Position numbers and translations under genes: made by a program
In this document: piece after piece, positions 1-6,040 of the stretch
Numbering within the stretch: the first letter of the stretch is position 1
Layout: each line of letters starts with the position of its first letter
Notes under the pieces: generated by a model
The model's database searches: none
What the model was told of the DNA's origin: nothing
The model's input: the letters and a program-made list of their open reading frames with translations, nothing else
Source of the DNA: JAXMBX01 sp046349635
Lineage (GTDB): Bacteria; Planctomycetota; Planctomycetia; Planctomycetales; Planctomycetaceae
NCBI GenBank assembly: GCA_046349635.1
Contig: JAXMBX010000087.1
Coordinates: 1-12,531 of the forward strand
Reading direction: 5' to 3'
DNA length: 12,531 nucleotides

Positions 1-780
1 ACGGTGGGCCTTTCTCCACAGGCGACCATTCATCCCTCCGCGACGTTTGGCGTGAACTGCCACGTCTTTCCGGGGGCATATATCGCCGCCAATGTCTCGC
101 TCGGCCGCGATTGCGTCGTCCATCCCGGAGCGGTGATTTCGGAAAACTGCCGCATCGGAGACGGCTGCCGCATCCATCCGAACGCTGTTCTCTATCCCAA
201 TGTCATTCTCGGTTCCCGCGTGATCCTACACGCGAATGCCGTCCTCGGAGCCGACGGCTTCGGTTACCGCTTCCGCAACGGTGCCTTCCAGAAGATTCCC
301 CAACTCGGCTGGGTCGTCGTAGAGGATGACGTCGAAATCGGCGCCGCCGCCACGATCGATCGGGGCATGATCGGCCCGACCGTCATCGGCCAGGGAACCA
401 AGATCGATAACCTCGTGATGATCGGCCACAACTGCGAAATCGGGAAGCACAACGCCTTCGCCTCACAGGTCGGCTTCGCCGGTTCCGTCACCACCGGGGA
501 CTATGTCCGCTGCGCCGGGCAGGTCGGCGTCGCCGATCACGTCCACCTCGGCACCGGCTGCTCACTGGGAGCCAAGGCGGGTATTCACAAGGACATGGAA
601 GGGGGCAAGGCCTATCTCGGCATTCCCGCCGTCGAAGAACGCGAACAGATCAAGCTCGTCATGTCGATGAAAAAAATCCCTGAACTCCGCCGCCAAATGA
701 AGGATCTGGAGGACCAGGTCCAGCAACTCCAGGAACAACTCAAAGCCTTGATGCCCGTGGCGCATCGCGAAGCCGCCTGA
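1..780 (+). CDS. lpxD: UDP-3-O-acylglucosamine N-acyltransferase LpxD, 5' end outside window
   Basis: LpxD transfers a hydroxyacyl chain from acyl-ACP to the 2-amino group of UDP-3-O-acylglucosamine, an early cytoplasmic step of lipid A synthesis. The frame is open from base 1, so the gene enters from the left. The usual N-terminal uridine-binding domain (roughly the first 100 residues of a ~340-residue family) lies mostly outside. What is visible is a left-handed parallel beta-helix of hexapeptide repeats (residues ~5-200 counted from the GTG at 4), the LpxD signature HANAVLGADGFGYRF (76-90), and IGHNCEIG with His142 at the place of the catalytic histidine of E. coli LpxD. A C-terminal helical, coiled-coil-like tail follows (~222-250). 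That tail and the LGADGFGYRF motif favour LpxD over LpxA. lpxI follows 31 bp downstream, probably in the same transcript. The GTG at 4 is only an internal codon. Confidence 0.93.
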   Translation, partial: TVGLSPQATIHPSATFGVNCHVFPGAYIAANVSLGRDCVVHPGAVISENCRIGDGCRIHPNAVLYPNVILGSRVILHANAVLGADGFGYRFRNGAFQKIPQLGWVVVEDDVEIGAAATIDRGMIGPTVIGQGTKIDNLVMIGHNCEIGKHNAFASQVGFAGSVTTGDYVRCAGQVGVADHVHLGTGCSLGAKAGIHKDMEGGKAYLGIPAVEEREQIKLVMSMKKIPELRRQMKDLEDQVQQLQEQLKALMPVAHREAA

Positions 781-805
781 TAATCTTAGCGCCTGATAAT
801 CTTAG
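774..805 (+). repeat. Perfect tandem 16-bp duplication at the lpxD/lpxI junction
   Basis: The 16-mer CGCCTGATAATCTTAG occurs at 774-789 and again directly at 790-805. The first copy holds the lpxD stop codon (TGA, 778-780); the second lies in the spacer. It ends 6 bp before the lpxI ATG. It looks like a recent slippage or unequal-crossover duplication that lengthened the intercistronic spacer. No convincing Shine-Dalgarno sequence is created by it. Confidence 0.9.
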
Positions 806-811
806 ACAGAC

Positions 812-1699
812 ATGAACTCAATTCCTTCCATCCCGCTCGCGAATCAACGGATCGGCCTCCTGGCCGGTGCCGGACGCTTCCCGATCGCCTTTGCCGAGGC
901 GGCCCGGGCGCGCGGCCTGTCCGTCTGTTGCGTCGGAATCGAAGGACTGGCTTCACCCGAACTGATGTCCCTGTGCGATGAATATCACCGCTGCGGGCTA
1001 GCGAAGATCGGCCGGGCCATCCGCCTGTTCCGCCGCTCGCAAGTCTCCCTCGCCGTGATGGCGGGAAAGATTGAAAAAACCGTCCTGTTCAATCCGTTCC
1101 GCTGGGTGAGACTCCTCCCCGACTGGCGCGCATTCCACATGTGGGTGCATTACGCCAAGCGGGACAAACGGGACGACACCATCCTCATGGCGATCATTCA
1201 GGAATTCCAACGCGACAATATCGACTTCGGTTCCGCCCTCGATATCTGCCCGAACCTGCTCATCGAGCGGGGACTATTGTCGAAGAAGAAACCCTCATCG
1301 CCGCAGTGGGACGATATCCACTTCGGCTGGGAAATCGCCAAGGAGATGGGGCGTCTCGACATCGGCCAAAGCGTGATCGTCAAGGACAAGGCCGTCATCG
1401 CCGTCGAGGCGATCGAGGGAACCGACAAGGCCATTCAGCGGGCCGGGGAACTCTGCCGCCAGGGGGGCTTCACCGTCGTCAAGGTGGCCAAGCCTCAACA
1501 GGATATGCGGTTCGACGTCCCAACGGTCGGTGTGAAGACCATCCAAACAATCGCCCAGGCGGGGGGCAAAGTCCTCGCCATCGAATGCGAAAAAACAATC
1601 GTGCTGGATCGGGAGGAAGTCCTGCGACTGGCGAACAAACATGGCATCGCCATCGTCTCCTTCAACGCTCTCGATATGCAGCAACGTCTGACGGCGTGA
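812..1699 (+). CDS. lpxI: UDP-2,3-diacylglucosamine pyrophosphatase LpxI (DUF1009)
   Basis: LpxI hydrolyses UDP-2,3-diacylglucosamine to lipid X and UMP. It is the alternative to LpxH and was characterised in Caulobacter. The 295-residue product has the family's usual size. It opens with the diagnostic segment IGLLAGAGRFPIAFAEAARA (14-33) and continues through AVMAGKIEK (81-89). The C-terminal domain holds DMRFDVPTVG (231-240), whose aspartates are the likely catalytic, metal-binding positions, and ECEKTIVLDRE (258-268). The ATG at 812 was chosen because the LAGAGRFP core begins about 17 codons later, as in homologues. The upstream bases are a poor ribosome-binding site, which suggests translation is helped by coupling to lpxD. 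With lpxD in front, this is part of a lipid A cluster, supporting a lipid A-bearing outer membrane. Confidence 0.92.
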   Translation: MNSIPSIPLANQRIGLLAGAGRFPIAFAEAARARGLSVCCVGIEGLASPELMSLCDEYHRCGLAKIGRAIRLFRRSQVSLAVMAGKIEKTVLFNPFRWVRLLPDWRAFHMWVHYAKRDKRDDTILMAIIQEFQRDNIDFGSALDICPNLLIERGLLSKKKPSSPQWDDIHFGWEIAKEMGRLDIGQSVIVKDKAVIAVEAIEGTDKAIQRAGELCRQGGFTVVKVAKPQQDMRFDVPTVGVKTIQTIAQAGGKVLAIECEKTIVLDREEVLRLANKHGIAIVSFNALDMQQRLTA

Positions 1700-1828
1700 A
1701 ATCACTGACTCAGTTTTTGTTCCAAAAGACCCAGGTTCCACACAGGAGACCAGAACTGATCTGAAACAACGGAAATGACCCAACGGTTCCGGATGCTTTG
1801 TTCCCGGGGGATATCCAGTAGAAGTGTG

Positions 1829-1879
1829 CAGGTCAACCCGCTGACCTGAAAAAATGGCAAGACCTGAGAGACCTTGCCA
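1829..1879. other. Pair of adjacent stem-loops downstream of lpxI
   Basis: Two perfect 7-bp stems sit side by side. CAGGTCA (1829-1835) pairs with TGACCTG (1842-1848) around a 6-nt loop. After six A residues, TGGCAAG (1855-1861) pairs with CTTGCCA (1873-1879) around 11 nt. They lie 130-180 bp past the lpxI stop. Neither is followed by a T-run on the + strand, so they are not classical terminators. They could be mRNA 3'-end structures; the role is unknown. The rest of 1700-1985 shows no gene. Confidence 0.5.
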
Positions 1880-1985
1880 GAGAGTAGATTCCTACCCCAA
1901 ATTTCACTTCCCAATTTCCCCTCACTTTTTCCCCCCAACAGAGCCTCTCCGGAACCGTCGTCTTTCTTTGCAATCCCCCTTCTCT

Positions 1986-2029
1986 CCGCGGGACTGACCC
2001 TCCGGTCAGTGATCCGCGGCAACTTTTTT
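1986..2029 (+). terminator. Possible rho-independent terminator of the lpxD-lpxI transcript
   Basis: ACTGACC (1993-1999) and GGTCAGT (2004-2010) form a 7-bp stem with a 4-nt loop. This is extended by an outer CCGCGG/CCGCGG pair (1986-1991 and 2014-2019) across a small asymmetric bulge. Six T residues follow at 2024-2029, four bases after the outer stem. Geometry and T-run fit an intrinsic terminator on the + strand. It is about 290 bp downstream of lpxI, which is far, so assignment to that operon is an inference. Confidence 0.45.
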
Positions 2030-2141
2030 CTGCCCGCCCAAACTCATTTGCAGCATTGTGTTTTGGAGCGTAAAAAGCCTCATCCCCGTACCTTGACCGA
2101 GTATTTTCGGTTGATTTTCGGTCCCCTTTCGGGTTTCGATA

Positions 2142-2237
2142 TTGCAGAGGCTGTGACCGAGGTACAATAAAAAGGCGCTCGTTGATCGGTTTCCCGCCTC
2201 TCGGGCCACGCCGGGAAACTCCCTTCAATGCAACGAG
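2142..2237 (+). promoter_or_regulatory. Candidate promoter and nested stem-loop leader before the M24-fold gene
   Basis: TACAAT at 2163-2168 matches a -10 box at five of six positions; the -35 is weak (TTGCAG at 2142-2147, spacing 15). About ten bases downstream begins a two-layer hairpin. The outer stem CTCGTTG (2178-2184) pairs with CAACGAG (2231-2237), and the inner stem GTTTCCCG (2189-2196) pairs with CGGGAAAC (2212-2219), all perfect Watson-Crick. The leader then runs ~55 bases to the first possible start codon (GTG 2294). It could be a structured 5' untranslated region. No riboswitch class is recognised. The remaining bases of 2030-2141 show no gene. Confidence 0.3.
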
Positions 2238-2293
2238 GTCGCAAAGTCTGTCTCCTGTCTTTCTCACCAAACTCCACTCGATAAGGGCCTGCT

Positions 2294-3455
2294 GTGTCTT
2301 TGATGGTTCCTCATACCGTCGGACCGTTCTCATCTGGAGAGATGCCCACTGCCGACATCGCCCGGATTGAGGATCTGGAAGCCAAACACCGTCGCGTCAT
2401 CGAACTGATGTCCGAGCAGGGGCTGGATGCCCTCCTCATCCAGCAGCCCGAGAACTTCGCCTGGTTTACCGCCGGCGGAGACAACACGGGCCGGGGGGGC
2501 CCGGACATCACCGCCGCCCTCTTCATCACCCCGGATGCCCGCGTCATTGTCGGGGGCAATGCCGACATCGGTCAGGTCTTCGATACCGAAATCCTCGGGC
2601 TCGGATTCCAGCTCAAGGAACGTCCCTGGTTCGAGCCTAAAAACGTACTTCTCAGCGATCTCTGTCGCGGTCGTCGGGTCGGGAGCGATACTCCCCTTCC
2701 GCGCACGCAGGATCTCTCCGCCGAACTCGCCACCCTCCGCTTTCCGCTCACGCCGTTCGAATGCGACCGGATGCGGAAGATTGGCCGCCACCTGGCCCAT
2801 GCCGTGGAAGCCACTGCCCGGAACCTGCAGGAACTGCAATCCGAGGCGGAAGTCGCAGGCGAAGTCTCCCACCGGCTCCTCAAGCATTGAGATCCCGTCG
2901 TCCGCATTTCAGTCGCTTCGACAATCGCATGGCCCGTTACCGCTCCTGGGGATTTTCCGGCGAGCCGATCCGCAAGGCCTGCACCATCCGCGCTGTCGGA
3001 GGACGCTGGGGACTCCGCGTGCAGGTCTCCCGGACCGTCTCCATTGGCGAACCGGATCCCGAACTTCTCAAGGCCCACCAGCACGCCGCGCTGATCCATG
3101 CGACGGCAATGTACTTCGCAATCCAACTGGTCCGTGGGATATCCTGACCTCGGATCCGCCGCATCTACGATAAGTTCGACCACGCCGATGAACAGCGCCC
3201 TCGCCGAACAGGTATTGTATCTGCTCGGCTATCTCCCCGTCCGAACTTTCCATCGCTCCTCGCAGTGAATTTCGCCTCTCTCCAGGCTGCGCTGTCTACT
3301 GGCGGCCTTCCATCGGACCGGCGAGTCTCGGAGATTCCATCATGGTCAATCCCGAAGGGGTGGAAATCCTGACTTCATGGAGCTTTGGCCCGCCATGGGA
3401 AATCGCCGTAAAGGACGTCCCCCTGACCTGCCCCGGTATTCTCAAACGGGATTGA
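2294..3455 (+). pseudogene. Broken M24/creatinase-fold (Xaa-Pro aminopeptidase-like) gene
   Basis: The first ~198 codons are open and look like a creatinase N-terminal domain followed by the start of a pita-bread domain (LTPFECDRMRKIGRHLAHAV). A TGA stops the frame at 2888-2890, yet recognisable protein continues in other frames. RMARYRSWGFSGEPIRKACT (about 2927-2986) and ATAMYFA are one frame off, NPTGPW is in a third frame, and RIRRIYDKFDHADE is back in the second frame. PSELSIAPRSEF followed by YWRPSIGPASLGDSIMVNPE then runs from 3237 to the stop at 3453-3455. Total span (387 codons) suits one ~390-residue protein. The reconstructed second half lacks the Asp/Asp/His/Glu/Glu metal ligands of active M24 peptidases, so even the ancestor was probably a non-peptidase relative. 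The start is GTG 2294 (AAGGG six bases upstream) or ATG 2342. The single-base changes could be genuine decay or sequence error. Confidence 0.72.
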
Positions 3456-3489
3456 TTCGGCGTGACCGCAACCTGTCCCGACTGATTAC

Positions 3490-5133
3490 GTGATCCCGCG
3501 TCCCCTCACGGTCCGGATCACGAGCAAAAGCTGGCGGAATCTTCGTCGAATCCCTGCTCGCATCCGCCACGGCGAGCGTCCCGACCTGGAGGAAGTAGTA
3601 CGCGAGCACCCGGAATTCGACGCCGAATTGCGCGACCTGTGGGGCACGATCCTCCTCGCCGAAGATCTTGGCGGATCGTCCCGCAGTCATCCCCGGTCCG
3701 ATGGTCCTGATCCTCCCTCGATCCCGCGCGATTTCGCCGACTATGAAATCCTCGACGAACTCGGACGTGGTGGCATGGGGGTCGTCTACAAGGCCCGTCA
3801 GAAGAGCCTGGGAAGAATCGTCGCGCTGAAACTTCTCCTCCGCGGCCCGCATGCCTCCTCTTCCGATGTAGCCCGCTTCCGCGCCGAAGCGGAAGCCATC
3901 GCTCACGTGGATGATCCCCATATCGTCCCCGTCTACGAAGTCGGCGAGCATGCCGGCCAGCCGTATTTCGCGATGCGGTCTACCGAAGGGGAAACGCTCT
4001 CACGCCGATTGCAGCAAGGCCCGCTCACCTCCCATCAGGCCGCCGCTTTTCTCCTCCCCGTCTGCCGTGCTATCGCCGCCGCTCATGCCCACAACATCCT
4101 GTACCGGGATCTGAAACCCTCCAACATCCTTCTCGACTGGGTCGACTATCCCTCGTCACCGACTTCGGTCTTCGCGAAACGCCTCGAACCCGCGGCTGAA
4201 GGGGACGCCGACACTGACCTTCAGCGCGCCATCCTCGGCACCCCTTCCTACATGGCCCCCGAACAGGCTTCGGGAGGGCGTTCGGACATCGGCCCCGCGT
4301 GCGACATCTACAGCCTGGGGGCCGTCCTGTACCAGATGCTCACCGGACGCCCCCCGTTTCAGGCGGCCTCCCCCCTCGATACCCTCCGCATGGTCCAGGA
4401 GCAGGATCCCCTTCCTCCCCGACTTCTCAACCCGAAGGTCGATCCCGATCTCGAAATGATCGCCCTCAAATGCCTGCAGAAGCCCGCGGAGCTCCGCTAC
4501 AAATCCGCGGCGGCCCTCGCGGATGATCTCGATGCCTTCCTGCGGAATGAACCGATCTCCGCCCGCAATACCCGTCTGGTCGAAGTCCTCAGCCGGTTGT
4601 TCCGTGAAACGCATCACGCGGGACTGCTGGAAAACTGGGGGCTGCTCTGGATGTGGCACGGTGTCGTCCTGCTCATCCTGTGCGTCGCCACCAACGTCAT
4701 GCACGGGACGGGGGTTAACCGCCCCGGACCCTACTTCTGGTTCTGGACGCTGGGACTCGGGGCGTGGATCGCCATCTTCTGGGCGCTGCGGCATCAGGCC
4801 GGGCCGATCACGTTCGTCGAACGGCAGATCGCCCACGTCTGGGCGGGGAGCGTGCTCTGCAGCACCATGCTGTTCGGGGTCGAAGTCCTGTTGGGATTAC
4901 CCGTCCTGACTCTTTCCCCGGTTCTCGCCCTCGCCAGTGGCAGCGTTTTCCTGGTAAAGGCGGGGATTCTCTCGGGACTCTTCTACATCCCTGCTGCCGC
5001 GCTCTATCTCACCGCTTTCGTCATGGCCGCCTGGCCGCAATACGGCCTCGGCATCTTCGGCGTCGTCTCCTGCCTCTGTTTCTTCCTGCCCGGACTGAAA
5101 TACTACCGCCAGCAACGCCAGCGGCAGGCATGA
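3490..5133 (+). CDS. Membrane-anchored Ser/Thr protein kinase with damaged DFG segment
   Basis: This is a Hanks-type kinase of the planctomycete kind, 547 codons. The kinase domain spans ~84-352: glycine loop GRGGMG (92-97), VALK with Lys114, YRDLKPSN (205-212; His of HRD replaced by Tyr, catalytic Asp207 kept), GTPSYMAPEQA (250-260) and DIYSLG (272-277). After it come about six hydrophobic segments (~384-535), so the protein probably sits in the inner membrane. Two places look frame-shifted. Near the start, EQKLAE, IFVESLL and RIRHGERPDLEE occur in three successive frames (3522-3590), so the GTG at 3490 is probably not the native start. At 4143-4171 the Mg-binding DFG is encoded (GAC TTC GGT, 4161-4169) but one frame off, and the frame is restored right after. 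As read, residues 221-228 replace DFG and activity would be lost. The substrate is unknown. It starts 35 bp after the M24-fold pseudogene. Confidence 0.85.
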   Translation: MIPRPLTVRITSKSWRNLRRIPARIRHGERPDLEEVVREHPEFDAELRDLWGTILLAEDLGGSSRSHPRSDGPDPPSIPRDFADYEILDELGRGGMGVVYKARQKSLGRIVALKLLLRGPHASSSDVARFRAEAEAIAHVDDPHIVPVYEVGEHAGQPYFAMRSTEGETLSRRLQQGPLTSHQAAAFLLPVCRAIAAAHAHNILYRDLKPSNILLDWVDYPSSPTSVFAKRLEPAAEGDADTDLQRAILGTPSYMAPEQASGGRSDIGPACDIYSLGAVLYQMLTGRPPFQAASPLDTLRMVQEQDPLPPRLLNPKVDPDLEMIALKCLQKPAELRYKSAAALADDLDAFLRNEPISARNTRLVEVLSRLFRETHHAGLLENWGLLWMWHGVVLLILCVATNVMHGTGVNRPGPYFWFWTLGLGAWIAIFWALRHQAGPITFVERQIAHVWAGSVLCSTMLFGVEVLLGLPVLTLSPVLALASGSVFLVKAGILSGLFYIPAAALYLTAFVMAAWPQYGLGIFGVVSCLCFFLPGLKYYRQQRQRQA

Positions 5134-5165
5134 CTTCACAACGGCAACCGATCCAGTGAGGGTGG

Positions 5166-5197
5166 CCCGGCCAATTTGGCCGGGTGGCGCAGCCACA
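5166..5197. repeat. Palindromic intergenic repeat, copy A (two-hairpin form)
   Basis: CCCGGCCA (5166-5173) pairs with TGGCCGGG (5177-5184) around a 3-nt loop. It runs directly into GTGGC-GCA-GCCAC (5184-5196), a second short hairpin sharing base 5184. The 16-mer GGGTGGCGCAGCCACA (5182-5197) recurs exactly, inverted, at 9314-9329, where it also abuts a larger hairpin. This suggests a dispersed REP-like family. It lies 33 bp past the kinase stop. The rest of the gap up to 5406 shows no gene or terminator that I can support. Confidence 0.6.
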
Positions 5198-5406
5198 AGA
5201 AGCCGCACAAGCGCTCAGAACAGTCACTCAGGGTTGGTAACGCAAGAAGCGATAACCTCCCTTCACCTGCTCAGCTGTTCTCCCGCTCACCTACTCTCGC
5301 CCGCATCAATTTTATGTGTAGCGTCTGACGCGGCGATAATCTCGGCAAAAAGTTTGATTTTGACGCGACACCAAAGCGTTACGCGCTCTCGCCCGCAGGA
5401 CGCGGC

Positions 5407-5838
5407 TTATTTTTTGTTTTCGGCACGCATGCGCTGCCGTTCCACATCGATCTGCATGGTGATGCGCTTGGCCTTGATCCGCAGAACATCCTCCTGCGTC
5501 AAGGCCCCCGACTTGAAGCCATGATCTGCCACTTTTTCCCAGTTCTCGAACACCACTTCCATCTGCTTCAACACCGCGATCCGCTCATCCTCGGTCTGGC
5601 ACAACTCTAATTGTGCCTGCAAGGCTTCGACCTCTGCCTGGATCACATCGGGCATGGAGACCTGTCCCAACTTTCGTTTCTCCTGCAGGATCGTCACGAT
5701 CTCTTTACGGACGGTCAGCAGATTCTTCAGCAGCCCGTCGAGTTTGGTCTCCTCCTTGGCGTTGTAGCCGAAACCGAATCCCGCTGTCACCAGGACCAAC
5801 GCCGCCACGCTGCCGACAATCATCTTCTTGCAGGACAT
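5407..5838 (-). CDS. Small exported or membrane-anchored helical protein with TolC-like repeats
   Basis: 143 residues, not assigned to a named family. Residues 1-4 are followed by a basic pair (KK) and a hydrophobic stretch (~7-24), which reads as an uncleaved membrane anchor or signal peptide. The remainder is charged, helix-rich and probably periplasmic. It appears to hold two related helical units. The first, ~43-80, contains KLGQVSMPDVIQAEVEALQA; the second, ~92-133, contains KSGALTQEDVLRIKAKRI. The pattern (x-x-G-x-[VL]-x-x-x-D-V-[IL]-x-[AI]) is reminiscent of the helical hairpins of TolC-type efflux proteins. The start is well supported: GGAGGA lies 7 bases before the ATG. It is transcribed divergently from the glycosyltransferase gene. 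Unlike its neighbours on both sides it shows no frame damage. Function unknown. Confidence 0.75.
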   Translation of the reverse strand: MSCKKMIVGSVAALVLVTAGFGFGYNAKEETKLDGLLKNLLTVRKEIVTILQEKRKLGQVSMPDVIQAEVEALQAQLELCQTEDERIAVLKQMEVVFENWEKVADHGFKSGALTQEDVLRIKAKRITMQIDVERQRMRAENKK

Positions 5839-5857
5839 CGCCGCTTCCTCCGGAAAG

Positions 5858-5963
5858 TGTGTTCAAAGTGAAATTCACTTCGATCTTACTCTCACAGAGA
5901 GACCTTTCGAAAGCCCTCCTTTCACTGAGGCTCTGCCAATTTTCCCCTTCGACTTTGAACACA
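5858..5963. promoter_or_regulatory. Dyad-rich divergent intergenic region, possible operators
   Basis: The spacer between two divergent genes holds several dyads. TGTGTTCAAAGT (5858-5869) recurs inverted as ACTTTGAACACA (5952-5963), an exact 12-bp pair about 80 bp apart. Overlapping the left arm is a near-perfect 21-bp palindrome (5863-5883; core AAGTGAA-A-TTCACTT at 5866-5880, one mismatched pair outside it). CTTTCGAAAG (5904-5913) is a further 10-bp palindrome. The palindrome at 5863-5883 lies 25-45 bp upstream of the minus-strand ATG, where it could overlap that gene's promoter or leader. No regulator is identified. Confidence 0.4.
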
Positions 5964-6040
5964 TCTTTACCTCCCACATAGAATGGGGAGACGGAGACTT
6001 TTCGAGACTTTCCAGTTCCAGGATGAAATCAGGGTTCAGC

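Noticed and set aside
1829..1848. Hairpin considered as a terminator for lpxI
   Set aside because: It is followed by an A-run, not a T-run, on the + strand.
1833..2333. 166-codon minus-strand open frame in the gap after lpxI
   Set aside because: No plausible domain, Arg/Gly-rich composition, and it would cover the stem-loops and the promoter-like sequence; treated as chance.
4156..4836. 226-codon minus-strand open frame opposite the kinase gene
   Set aside because: Antisense shadow with low-complexity charged composition; the sense strand has clear kinase and membrane segments.
5156..5524. 122-codon plus-strand open frame after the kinase
   Set aside because: It runs through the palindromic repeat and into the opposite-strand small gene; composition does not look like a protein.
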